Positions 51,673 through 62,594 are shown, numbered from the stretch's first letter. The stretch: 64,000 nt of DNA from Elephas maximus indicus (GCF_024166365.1 NC_064823.1:6814924-6878923); one strand, 5' to 3'. Translations and numbers: made by a program. Notes: generated from the sequence alone by a model not told the origin.

Positions 51673-54600
51673 TCAGTTTGTACTATTTCTCAAGATCTTA
51701 TAATAGTGGTCTTTTACAATATTTGTCCTTTTGCATCTAATTTCACTCAGTATAATGCCTTCCAGTTTCCTCCATGTTATGAAATGTTTCACAGATTCTT
51801 CACTGTTCTTTATCGATGAGTAGTATTCCATTGTGTAAATATACCATAATTTATTTAACCATTCATCCGTTGATGGACAACTTGGTTGCTTCCAGCTTTT
51901 TGATATTGTAAACAGAGCTGCAATAAACATGGGTGTGCATATATCTGTTTGTGTGAAGGCTCTTGTATCTCTAGGGTATATTCCGAGGAGTGGGATTTCT
52001 GGGTTATATGGTAGTTCTATTTCTAACTATTTAAGATAACGCCAGATAGATTTCCAAAGTGGTTGTACCATTTTACATTCCCACCAGCAGTGTATAAGAG
52101 TTCCAATCTCTCCGCAGCCTCTCCAACATTTATTATTTTGTGTTTTTTGGATTAATGCCAGCCTTGTTGGAGTGAGATGGAATCTCATCGTAGTTTTAAT
52201 TTGCATTTTTCTAATGGCTAATGATTGAGAGCATTTTCTCAAGTATCTGTTAGCTGCCTGAATATCTTCTTTAGTGAAGTGTGTGTTCATATCCTTTGCC
52301 CACTTTTTGATTGGGTTGTTCGTCTTTTTGTGGTTGAGTTTTAACAGAATCATATAGATTTTAGAGATCAGGCGCTGGTCGGAGATGTCATAGCTGAAAA
52401 ATTTTTCCCAATCTGTAGGTGGTCTTTTTACTCTTTTGGTGAAGTCTTTAGATGAGCATAGGTGTTTGATTTTTAGGAGCTCCCAGTTATCGGGTTTCTC
52501 TTCGTCATTTCTGGTAATGTTTTGTATTCTGTTTATGCCTTGTATTAGGGCTCCTAACGTTGTCCCTATTTTTTCTTCCATAATCTTTATTGTTTTAGTC
52601 TTTATGTTTAGATCTTTGATCCACTTGGAGTTAGTTTTTGTGCATGGTGTGAGGTATGGGTCCTGTTTCATTTTTTTGCAAATGGATATCCAGTTATGGC
52701 AGCACCATTTGTTAGAAAGACTATCTTTTCCCCAATTAACTGACACTGGGCCTTTGTCAAATATCAGCTGCTCATATGTGGATGGATTTATATCTGGGTT
52801 CTCAATTCTGTTCCATTGGTCTATGTGCCTGTTGTTGTACCAGTACCAGGCTGTTTTGACTACTGTGGCTGTATAATAGGTTTTAAATCAGATAGAACGA
52901 GGCCTCCCATTTTCTTCTCCTTTTTCAGTAATGCTTTACTTATCCAGGGCTTCTTTCCCTTCCATATGAAGTTGGTGATTTGTTTCTCCATCACATTAAA
53001 AAATGTCATTGGAATTTGGATCAGAAGTGCGTTGTATGTATAGATGGCTTTTGGTAGAATAGACATTTTTACTATGTTAAGTCTTCCTATCCATGAGCAA
53101 GGTATGTTTTTCCACTTATGTAGGTCCTTTTTAGTTTCTTGCACTAGTACTTTGTAGTTTTCTTTATACAGGTCTTTTACATCCTTGGTAAGATTTATTC
53201 CTAAGTATTTTATCTTCTTGTGGGCTACTGTGAATGGTATTGATTTGGTTATTTCCTCTTCGGTGCTGTTTTTGTTGATGTAGAGGAATCCAAGTGATTT
53301 TTGTATGTTTATCTTGTAACCTGAGACTCTGCCAAACTCTTCTATTAGTTTCAGTAGTTTTCTGGAGGACTCCTTAGGGTTTTCTGTATCTGCAAATACA
53401 GATACTTTTACTTCTTCCTTGCCAATCCAGATGTCCTTTATTTCTTTGTCTAGCCTAATTGCTCTGGCTAGGACCTCTAGCACAATGTTGAATAAGAGCG
53501 GTGATAAAGGGCATCTGGTTCCTGTTCTCAAGGGAAATGCTTTCAGGCTCTCTCCATTTAGAGTGATGTTGGCTGTTGGCTTTGTATAAAAAACAAATAA
53601 ATAAATAGTGCTTTGGTTTTTTTTTTTTTTTGTATAGATGCCCTTTATTATGTTGAGGAATTTTTCTTCAATTCCTATTTTGCTGAGAGTTTTTATCATG
53701 AATGGTTGTTGGACTTTGTCAAATGCCTTTTCTACATCATTGATAAGATCATGTGGTTTTTGTCTTTTGTTTTATTTATATGGTGGATTACATTAATGGA
53801 TTTTCTAATATTAAACCAGCCTTGCATACCTGGTATAAATCCCACTTGGCCGTGGTGGATTATTTTTTTGATATGTTATTGAATTCTATTGGCTAGAATT
53901 TTGTTGAGGATTTTTGCATTTATGTTCATGAGGGATAAAAAAAAAATGAGGGATATAGGTCTATAATTTTCTTTTTTTGTGGTGTCTTTACCTGGTTTTG
54001 GTATCAGGGATATGGTGGCTTCATAGAATGAGTTAGGTAGTATTCCATCATTTTCTATGCTTTGAAATACCTTCAGTAGTAGTGGTGTTAACTCTTCTCT
54101 GAAACTTTGGTAGAACTCTGCACTTAAGCCGTCCGGGCCAGGGCTTTTTTTTGTTGGGAGTTTTTTGATGACCTTTTCAATCTCTTTTTTTGTTATGGAT
54201 CTATTTAGTTGTTCTACTTCTGATTGTGTTAGTTTAGGTAGGTAGTGTTTTTCTAGGAATTCATCCTTTTCTTCTAGGTTTGAAAATTTGTTAGAGTATA
54301 ATTTTTTGTAATAATCTGATATGATTCTTTTAATTTCAGTTGGGTATGTTGTGATATGGCCCATCTCGTTTCTTATTCGGGTTATTCGTTTCCTCTCCTG
54401 TATTTCTTTAGTCAGTCTGGCCAATGGTTTATCAATTTTGTTAATTTTTTCAGAGAACCAGCTTTTGCCTTTGTTAATTCTTTCAATTGTTTTTCTGTTC
54501 TGTATTTCATTTAGTTCAGCTCTAATTTTTATTATTTGTTTTCTTCTGGTGCCTGATGGATTCTTTTGTTGCTCACTTTCTATTTGTTCAAGTTGTAGGG

Positions 54601-55395
54601 ACAGTTCTCTGATTTGGCTCTTTCTTCTTTTTGTATGTTTGCATTTATCAATATAAATTGACCTCTGAGCACTGCTTTTGCTGTGTCCCTGAGGTTTTGA
54701 CAGGAAGTGTTTTCATTCTCGTTGCATTCTATGAATTTCCTTATTCCCTCCTTAATGTCTTCTATAACCCAGTCCTTTTGGAGCAGGGTATTGTTCAGTT
54801 TCCAAGGATTTGATTTCTTTTCCCTGATTTATATGTTATTGATTTCCACTTATATGGCCTTGTGGTCTGAAAAGATGCTTTGTAGTATTTCGATGTTTTG
54901 GATTCTGCAAAGTTTTATTTTATGACCTAATATGTGGTCTATTCTAGAGAATGTTCCATGTGCACTGGAAAAAAAGTATACTTTGCAGCAGTTGGGTGGA
55001 GTGTTCTGTATAAGTCTATGAGGTCAAGTTGGTTGATTGTAGCAATTAGGTCTTCCGTGTCTCTATTGAGCTTTTTACTGGATGTCCTATCCTTCTCTGA
55101 AAGTGGTGTGTTGAAGTCTCCTACTATAATTGTTGAACTTTAAAGTCTATTTTGTCAGAAATTAATATTGCCACTCCTGCTCTTTTTTGCTTGTTGTTTG
55201 CTTGATATATTTTTTTCCATCCTTTGAGTTTTAGTTTGTTTGTGTCTCTAAGTCTAAGGTGTGTCTCTTGTAGGTAGCATAAAGACGGATCGTGTTTCTT
55301 TATCCAGTCTGAGACTCTCTGTCTCTTCATTGGTGCATTTAGTCCATTTACGTTCAGTGTAATTATAGATAACTATGAGTTTAGTGCTGTCACTT
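51673..55395 (-). pseudogene. L1 ORF2 (endonuclease-reverse transcriptase), broken
   Basis: Endonuclease N-terminal part at 55124-55330 ('KHDPSLCYLQETHLRLRD', with the catalytic E of the ETH motif). RT fingers at 53876-54424 ('[17 protein letters not shown]', '[20 protein letters not shown]'). RT palm at 52860-53699 ('[19 protein letters not shown]'). The C-terminal Cys-rich part is at 52027-52746 ('[18 protein letters not shown]'). The catalytic F-A-D-D box is damaged: it reads F-A-D then T-E-N (53388-53396 reversed), through an in-frame deletion of about 15 nt relative to the L1 at 16319. Several frameshifts add to this. Confidence 0.9.
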
Positions 55396-55811
55396 TGAAG
55401 CCTTTGTGTGTGTGTTGTTGACAATTTCATTTTTCCACTTACTTTTTTCTGCTGAAAAGTTTTTTTTTGTAAATTGTGTCTTCCTCATTTTCATAGTCGT
55501 TGAATTTATGTTTGCTGAGTTGTTATGTTTTTCTTGGTTTTTTTTTTTTTTTTTGAGTTATGGAGTTGTATACCTCTTTGTGGTTACCTTAATATTTACC
55601 CCTATTTTTCTAAGTAAAAGCCTAACTTGCATCATCCTATATCACCTTTTTTTCCTCTCCCTGTAGAAGATCTATGCCCCCTGTATTTAGTCCCTCTTTT
55701 TGATTGTTTTGATCTTTTACATAATAACTTCAATGATTCCCTGTTTTGAGCATTTTTTCTATTTAAAGTTAATCTTAATTTGTTTTTGTGATTTCCCTAT
55801 TTTAGTTGATA

Positions 55812-56866
55812 TCAGGATGTTCTGTTCTGTGACCTTGTGTTGTGTTGGTATCTGATATTATTGATTTTCTGACCAATTTCCTTTAGTATTTCTTGTAGCT
55901 TTGGTTTGGTTTTTGCAAATTCTCTAAGCTTGTGTTTATCTGTAAATGTTTTAATTTCACCTTCATATTTGAGAGAGAGATTTGCTGGATATATGATCCT
56001 TGGCTGGCAGTTTTTCTCCTTCAGTGCTCTATAAACCATGCCTTCTTGACTGCATGGTTTCTGCTGAGTAGCCTAAACTTATTGATTCTCTTTTGTAGGA
56101 GACCTTTCTTTTATCCCTGGCTGCTTTTAAAATTTTCTCTTTATCTTTGGTTTTGGTAAGTTTGATGATAATATGTCTTGGTGATTTTCTTTTTGGATCA
56201 ATCTTATATGGGGTTCGATGAGCATCTTGGATAGATATTCTTTTGTCTTTCGTGATGTCAGGGAAATTTTTTGCCAACAGATCTTCAACTATTCTCTCTG
56301 TATTTTCTGTTATCCATCCCTGTTCTGGAACTCCAGTCACATGCAAGGTATTTTTCTTGATAGAGTCCCACATGATTCTTAGGGTTTCTTCATTTTTCAA
56401 ATTCTTTTATCTGATTTTTCTTCAACTATATTGGTGTCAGCTGCCTTACCCTCCATCTCCCCCACTCTGCATCTTAGTTGCTCGATTCCGCTCCTCTGAC
56501 TTCCTATCGAGTTGTCTAATTCTGTAATTTCACTGTTAATCTTTTGGATTTCTGAATGCTGTCTCTCTATGGATTCTTGCAGTTTATTAATTTTTCACTA
56601 TGTTCTTGAATAATCTTTTTGATTTCTTCAACTGCTTTATCAGTGTGTTCCTTGGCTTTTTCTGTAGATTGCCTTATTTCGTTTCTGAGGTCATCCCTGA
56701 TGTCTTGAAGCATTCTGTAAATTAGTTTTTTATATTCTGCATCTGGCAATTCCAGGATTGTATCTTCATTTGGGAAAGATTTTGATTCTTTAATTTGTGG
56801 AGTTGTAGAAGCAATCATGGTCTGCTTCTTTATGTGGTTTGATATCGACTGCTGTCTCCAAGCCAT
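55812..56866 (-). pseudogene. L1 ORF1 (RNA-binding protein), broken
   Basis: The start is supported at 56866 ('MAWRQQSISNHIKKQ'). The N-terminal and coiled-coil part is at 56567-56866 ('KKLIYRMLQDIRDDLRNEI'). The RRM and start of the C-terminal domain are at 56029-56400 ('IRIMWDSI'-like 'LRIMWDSIKKNTLHVTGVPE', 'DPKRKSPRHIIIKLTKTKD'). The C-terminus is at 55812-56039 ('KYEGEIKTFTDKHKLREF'). These lie in different frames, so at least two frameshifts break a protein that is normally about 330-350 residues long. Confidence 0.88.
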
Positions 56867-57165
56867 CTATAAGATATTATAATGACTTATTTTATATTTG
56901 CTCCCTGAGTCTTGTTTTGTTTTCTTTCAATATACGTAGATGGGCTACTAGATTGCGCTGTCTTGATTGTTGTAGCCTTTGAATCACTTATGTCCTATTA
57001 CCAGCTGGTTTGGGCTGTTACCAGATATATAATAAGTCTAAGAGTCCATTCACTATTCTTGAGTAGAATCTGATTTTGGATCACCAAATATGTGGCGTAG
57101 ACTGTCACCTATTCACTTAGAGGAGTAGTGGTGATAGTTGTGTGCACCAGATTATAATAGCAGCA

Positions 57166-57330
57166 GGAAATCGGGATATTTTTGAGGAGCTTTACCAGGT
57201 TTAAATTTCCCTGTAGGATCAGCTGAGGCTCCTGTAAAAACCACATAACATCTTATCAACCCTTTCTGCCAAATCTTATTTCCTTCACTCCTTTGTAATA
57301 CCAGCAATCATTATTGATAATATCATATTA
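57166..57330 (+). mobile_element. Possible 5' LTR remnant (tentative)
   Basis: 'gatatttttgaggagcttta' and 'aggatcagctgaggctcctg' resemble 59373-59435 of the 3' LTR ('gacatttttgaaggaccacc', 'gggatcaactgaggcctcta'). If so it is a truncated 5' LTR cut by the L1. The resemblance is short. Confidence 0.35.
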
Positions 57331-58002
57331 AATGAAATAATAATATGCAAGACATAGTTAGCATAAGGGATAACTTGGTAAGATGCATGTACTTCAGACT
57401 GTGAGAAATAAACTCTGATGATTCAGAGATGAGCCACACCAATATAGTTTGGAAGGGTTGTTTCAGTGGTCTACATGTTCTGATACCTGGATACATCCCC
57501 TCAAACAGTACATATCACATCTGACACCCTAAAGAATTAAGTACAATCCCTAGTAGATCACTAAGTTTCTAAAAAGGTGGCACTGAATGACAGTGTAGAG
57601 AAAAAATCTTTTTAATGGGCAGAATTTCAGGTAGGGTACCTGGTCGTTCATATTGTGTATTCCTACTCAAGAATATATATGAACTCGTTGGTAGCAGGGA
57701 GTGACTTAAGATGTTTATCAGGGAACTGGAAGCAGAAAGATTAAATCAAGAGTAATGAAATCAGAGGAAGAAGTATGTGCATAAACAAAATAATTAGGCA
57801 CAAAGAGTGAAGATCTTTGTGGTACATTTTAGTGCCTACCAGAGATATCCACCATAGAACAGGAAACAAACAACCAAATTAAACAGACTCTTTCAGCCAG
57901 TTAATGTTCAACATCTTGCAGCAGTCATTACACAGCTAACACAATGGATGTGTGGACAGTTTGTGATCCCACTCACTAAAATTGATCTAGTCACTGCTGC
58001 TG

Positions 58003-58266
58003 TTGATTGTTCATCTTGCTGGCAATAGAGACCAATGCGAAACCCATGATACAGCACCATACCTCAAGAAGACTAATCAAACTCTTAATGGTAAATTGAA
58101 CATAGAGGTACACTTGTATCCTAGAAGGGACAGCAATTCATTGGGACTGAAGCTAATACTTATTTCTTACAAGGGTTTTCCTTTTTACCAAGGGACTCAC
58201 TTTAAAGCAACAGATATGCAGCTGAGAAAAAATGAAGGCACATGCAAGGAGCCAGGTTGGAGATGA
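58003..58266 (+). pseudogene. ERV-L integrase fragment
   Basis: The frame 'DTAPYLKKTNQTLNGKLNIE' followed by 'YQGTHFKATDMQLRKN' corresponds to the end of the zinc-binding domain and the D-Q-G-T-H-F-T region of the integrase core, with the sequence between them deleted. The aspartate of that motif is replaced (Y-Q-G-T). Compare 'SDQGTCFTANEVQQ' in the copy at 40765-40959. Confidence 0.6.
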
Positions 58267-58283
58267 TTCCCTGTTAAGATGAA

Positions 58284-58911
58284 GTGTCATTATCTAGGTG
58301 CAATGTACACCCTAAATCAAGACCATTATATGGTATTATGGCATCATTAGGTAGAATAAATGAGCTTCAAAGCCAAGAGATAGAAGTAGGAGTTGTTTTG
58401 CTTATCAATACTTCCAGTGATTCACTTCAAAAATGTGTCTGTCTTATCTCCACAGCTCTAGTCACTTCAGGTCTTCAAGTCTAAGTTCCCCATAAGGGCA
58501 TACTTTTACCAGAGTTCAGAGCCAAGGTACCATTAAACTTTAAGCTATGGCTGCCAAAGCATATAAATATGTTTATGATAGACCTGGAAATCTTCTCCCA
58601 AAAAGATGACAGCCTAGAAAGCCCTATGAGGCAGTTCTACTCTGTCACATAGTACTGGTATGAATGGGAATTGACTAAACTGCATCTAACAACAACAATG
58701 ATAAAGACTAGTGGGAAAGATAGGAGTCACTATTCTGGTACAGGTAATTAATTCTGATCATCAGGACAAGATGGAACTTTTCTGCCCAATTCTGACAACT
58801 ATAGCAGCCTCAGAAGGAAAAGGACTTCTCGACTTGGGGATTGAGACTTTTCAAGAGACTGTTCAAGACTTTTACAGAGTCACCCCTCAAGAAATTTTTC
58901 TTGACAAGTGA
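58284..58911 (+). pseudogene. ERV-L dUTPase fragment, split by a SINE
   Basis: The first part (58284-58484) includes 'INELQSQEIEVGVVLLINTS' and 'CLISTALVTSGLQV'. The second part, after the SINE scrap, contains 'GVTILVQVINSDHQDKMELF', which aligns with 'RVTILAGVVDLDYQEEIRLI' of the copy at 40137-40361. The key tyrosine of the substrate motif is H here. Non-functional. Confidence 0.6.
58575..58695 (+). repeat. AfroSINE 3' part, sense, decayed
   Basis: 'gatagacctggaaatcttct', 'ctatgaggcagttctactct', 'atgaatgggaattgactaaa', ending 'ctaacaacaacaatg'. It interrupts the dUTPase relic. Confidence 0.7.
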
Positions 58912-59137
58912 AGGTGCTAGTTGAAGTTGAGGGGAATACATAAAGATAGTCAAGGAGGAAGACAATGAGTATAACCTGAGTTCTTGAAACTAACTGAAGT
59001 AAGGAGAGTGAGGGTTTTGCTAGTCTCAGTAGTTTTCTTTTTTCATCAGGAAAATAGATATGGATGGTTTCTGTCTAGGTGGAGTGAAAAAACTTATTAT
59101 TTAAAGCATGTAGTTTTAACTAGCTCAAGGGGGAGAC

Positions 59138-59585
59138 TGTAGTGGATACTGTGGTATACTGCATAAACTTTGCTCTAGTGTAGAGTTGCTTGTTCCTCCA
59201 GATGCTAGAAGTGATGCTTGCAGATGTCTCATAGAAATGGCCCACTCCAGAAATTGTCTTCACTCTGAAGAAACTTTCTCATACAATATTATATCCCTCC
59301 CTCAGTGGACAGAACCTTCATCTAATGCAGCTAATCCAGCAATACAAATTCCTAGCAATTTGCTCCATTTAGGACATTTTTGAAGGACCACCTCAGTTTC
59401 AGAGTTCTCAATGGGATCAACTGAGGCCTCTATTGTAGCTGTAGCATTGAACAATGCCTTCATATGCCTCATTCCATTTTTTTTAGCCTCTTACAGATAT
59501 TGTTTCTGAGAACACTCTCTAATAAAACTCCTTCATTTGAATACTCATCACATTGCCTATATCCCACAAAACCTGACCAAGAACA
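59138..59585 (+). mobile_element. 3' LTR of ERV-L-like element
   Basis: Starts with TG at 59138 ('tgtagtggatactgtggtat') directly after the polypurine tract. It contains AATAAA at 59521-59526 and ends near 59585 ('ctgaccaagaaca'). It differs from the LTR at 39202-39758, so the two proviruses are different subfamilies. The right edge is uncertain. Confidence 0.65.
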
Positions 59586-59924
59586 ATTGGCTTAGAAAAA
59601 CTGACAACAAAATAACAATGACTAAATATTAAAATAGATTGTTGACTTGGTTCTATTCCTGGTTTATTAACCCCCATTTACAGTGAGATTCTAGTTTGTG
59701 CATATTGAAAATTCATATTAATTTCTGAATGAATCCTCTTTCTAGTAGTACAAATAATTTATTACACCTTTTATTAAAACAAAACTATGGAACACGATAG
59801 TATAGTACTGTAAAGGAAATCATAAAAAGGCAATACCTGACTAAAACAAAAAAACAATACATTGTACTGTGTGTTTATAGGATACGTAAATATAAAATAT
59901 ACGACAACAATAGTACAGATGGCC

Positions 59925-60350
59925 ACACACAATACAGGAGAGGTCAGCACAACTGGACTAAGCCAAAACCAAAGTTTTCTGAATAAACTGAATGTTTAGA
60001 AGGCCAGCGTAGCAGGGGCGGGGGCTTGGGGACCGTGGTTTCAGAGGATGTCTAAGTCAATTGGCATAATAAAATTTATTAAGAAAACATTCTGTATCCC
60101 ACTTTGGAGAGTGACGTCTGGGGTCTTAAACACTAGCAAGCAGCTATCTAAGATGCATCAATTGGTCTCAACGCACCTGAAGCAAAGGAGAATGAAGAAC
60201 ACCAGAGACACGAGGTAATTATGAGCCCAAGAGGCAGGAAGGGCCATATAAAGCAGAGACTACTTCAGCCTGAGACTAGAAGAACTAGATGGTGCCGGGC
60301 TACAACTGATGACTGCCCTGAGAGAGAACACAACAGATAACCCCTGAGGG
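59925..60350 (+). mobile_element. L1 3' UTR fragment, sense, truncated at both ends
   Basis: 'acaggagaggtcagcacaac', 'ggaccgtggtttcagaggat', 'gtctggggtcttaaacacta', 'ccctgagagagaacacaaca'. It stops at 'cccctgagggg', well short of the L1 poly(A) end, where an LTR-like segment begins. Confidence 0.85.
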
Positions 60351-60622
60351 GTCCAAAGGATGCGATCTGCTCCTTGGTGGTATGAAGTCTTCATGTCTGT
60401 CTGCTCAGTTCTTTCTTTTATATCTCAAGAGGTTGCCTCAAGACAAAATCCAATCTTGTGGATTGAGTCCTGCCTCACTAACACAACTGCTTCCTACCCT
60501 CCCTCATTAACATCACAGAGGCAAGATTTACAACATATAGGAAAATCACACAATACTGGGAATCATGGTCTAGCCAAACTGATACATATATTTTGGGGGG
60601 GACATAATTCAATCCATGACAG
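60351..60622 (-). mobile_element. ERV-L-type LTR fragment, antisense (tentative)
   Basis: The end 'gggaatcatggtctagccaa' ... 'actgatacatatattttggg' ... 'atccatgaca' parallels the end of the antisense LTR at 39720-39758 ('gcccagccaagttgacacac' ... 'gatcaca'). The rest is unassigned. Confidence 0.4.
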
Positions 60623-60634
60623 TGTTCAATTCTT

Positions 60635-61595
60635 TTAAACTCTTAGTGATTTTTGCTGCAAGTTCTGTCACTCACAGATAAAGGAGTATTGTAGTCCCTA
60701 GCTATAATTTTTCCACATGTCTACAATGAAGATCAGTTAATACACTAAGGCCAAAGATGAAGAAATTGAAGATTTTTACAAATTCTACAGGCTGAAATTG
60801 ATCAAACGTGCAATCAGGGTGCATTGATAATTACCGGTGATTGAAATGCAAAAGTTGGAAACAAAGAAGAAGGATTGGTAGTTGGAAAATATGGCCACGG
60901 TAATAGAAATGATGCCAGAAATTGAATGATAGAATTTTGCAAGACAAACGAATTTTTCATTACAAATATCTTTTTTCACCAACGTAAATGGTGACTATAC
61001 ACGTGGACCTCACCAGATGGAATACACAGGAAAAAAAATCGACTATATCTGTGGAAAGGGATGATGGAAAAACTCAATATCATCAGTCAGAACAAGGCCA
61101 GGGGCTGACTTTGAAGTAGACCATCAATTGCTCATATGCAAGCTCAAGTTGAAACTGAAAAAAATCAGAACAAGTCAACAAGAGCCAATGTATGACCTTA
61201 AGCATAAAAAAAAAAAATCCCACCTGAATTTAGAAACCATCTCAAGAATAGATTTGACTTATTGAACACTAATGACCTTAGACCAGAAGAGTTGTGGAAT
61301 GACATCAAGGACATCATATATGAAGCAAGCAAGAGGTCATTAAAAAGACAGGAAGAAAAGACCAAAATGGATGTCAGAAATGACTCTGAAACTTGCTCTT
61401 GAATGTCAAGTAGCTAAAGTGAAAGTAAGAAATGATGAAGTCAAAGAGCTGAACAGAATATTTCAAGGGTGGCTCGAGAAGACAAAGTTAAGTATTAAAA
61501 TGACATGTGCAAAGACCTGGAGATGGAAAACCAACAAGGAAGAACAGACTGCATTTCTCAAGCTGAAAGAACTGAAGAAAAAATTAAATCATTTA
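60635..61595 (+). pseudogene. RTE LINE internal fragment (endonuclease to linker), sense
   Basis: Encodes the middle of the RTE protein in broken frames. The endonuclease box reads T-G-D-stop-N-A-K-V-G near 60835-60860, a TGA replacing one codon of the G-D-[FW]-N-A motif. 'TSPDG' follows at about 61005. The linker frame at 61371-61634 reads 'ELNRIFQGWLEKTKLSIKM'. Both the 5' start and the reverse transcriptase are missing. Confidence 0.75.
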
Positions 61596-61814
61596 CTCTG
61601 TAGTGTCAGTGATAACTGTAGTTACACTAAATAACTGTACATCACGTCATTATGCTGGTAATATTTTTAAAAGTCCCTGTAGCAAACTAGAATCAGCACT
61701 CACCAATTTTCAAGTTCCTTGAAACCTTTGCAAATGAATGCAAACTGGTCACAACTGTTTTTAGTGTCTGGACAAGTAAACTTTGAGGCAAAATAAGAAG
61801 GCATTTTAATAGCA

Positions 61815-62115
61815 TTATTTTTGTAACAACTTTATTGAGATATAATTCATATACCATACAATTTATCCAATAAAATATGTGCAATTTAATGTTTTTAATA
61901 TATTCACAAAGTTGTACAACAGCTCCATGATCAATTTTAGAACAGTTTCCTCACCCCAAAATAAAATGTTATACCTTCGAGCAGTCAGTCCTATTTTCTC
62001 CCAGTCCCTCCCTCCCTTCAGCCCTAAAAAAAAAAAAAAAAAAAAGGCAACCACTAATTTAATTTGTCTCTGTAGATTTGTCTATTCTATCATTTCAACT
62101 AAACGTTCCTTTTTT
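61815..62115 (-). repeat. Ancient L1 3' UTR, antisense
   Basis: 'aactttattgagatataatt', 'catataccatacaatttatc', 'ttcacaaagttgtacaacag', 'cagtttcctcaccccaaaat' and 'ggcaaccactaatttaattt': the reversed 3' UTR common to old mammalian L1s. An A20 run (62027-62046) interrupts it. Confidence 0.8.
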
Positions 62116-62264
62116 TAAAAAAGAATAAGGAGTGAGTTCTTTTCATGGAGATGTTCTTATTTTTTGTGTTCCCACCCCCCAAAAGAGCTTAATGAAATTT
62201 TTTTTTTTTTTCATAAAGGGTACTTATAATATTGATAGCAACACCAGGGACAACAAAATAACCC

Positions 62265-62590
62265 AACAGTATTTGACCTTTACTTAGCATTTACTCTATC
62301 CTAATATTGAATCCCTATGTTAACATAATGAGTCAGCTGAAATCACCTACATTTTATGTTGTTGTTGTTGTTAGGTGCCGTCCAGTCGGTTTCGACTCAT
62401 AGCGACCCCATGCACAACAGAGGGAAACGCTGCCCGGTCCTGAGCCATCCTCACAATTGTTGTTATGCTTGAGCTCACTGTTGCAGCCACTGTGGCTGCA
62501 ACTACATTTTATAGGTGAGAAAATTGAGACTCAAAGAGATTGATTTAGTTACCGAAATTCATGCAGGGGACCAGACAGAATTCAAATCTT
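62265..62590 (-). repeat. MIR, antisense, split by an RTE end
   Basis: Left piece 62265-62346 ('ttgacctttacttagcattt') and right piece 62513-62590 ('aggtgagaaaattgagactc', 'gggaccagacagaattcaaa') are the two halves of one reversed MIR. The RTE insertion with target-site duplication lies between them. Confidence 0.7.
62347..62512 (-). mobile_element. RTE LINE 3' end, antisense, with target-site duplication
   Basis: A short, little-diverged copy: (TTG)n, then 'aggtgccgtccagtcggttt', 'cgactcatagcgaccccatg', 'cctgagccatcctcacaatt', 'gttgcagccactgtgg'. An 11-bp repeat 'ctacattttat' (62347-62357 and 62502-62512) flanks it. It has been 5'-truncated to about 140 bp and ends at its 5' side in an extra 'gctgca'. 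Confidence 0.9.
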
Positions 62591-62594
62591 CCTT

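Larger units (their letters stand above)
50692..57165 (-). mobile_element. L1, nearly full length, antisense (6.5 kb)
   Basis: Reversed L1: poly(A) (T-run from 50692), 3' UTR to about 51670, ORF2 (51673-55395), spacer, ORF1 (55812-56866), and a part of the 5' UTR to about 57165. It is collinear with the L1 at 13613-17306 and with the 5' half at 7121-8800. Indels, stops and small insertions (53589-53628, 53938-53945) show that it is inactive. Confidence 0.9.
57331..59137 (+). mobile_element. ERV-L-like provirus internal region, sense, decayed
   Basis: A pol relic ending at a 3' LTR. The integrase N-terminal region is legible at about 57830-58080 ('TQWMCGQFVIPLTKIDLV', then the C-x-x-C of 'VDCSSCWQ' at 58002-58025). 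A collapsed integrase core follows at 58003-58266 ('YQGTHFKATDMQL'), then a dUTPase-like segment (58284-58911). A SINE scrap lies at 58575-58695. 'ctcaagggggaga' (59124-59136) is the polypurine tract. It is riddled with stops. Confidence 0.65.
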
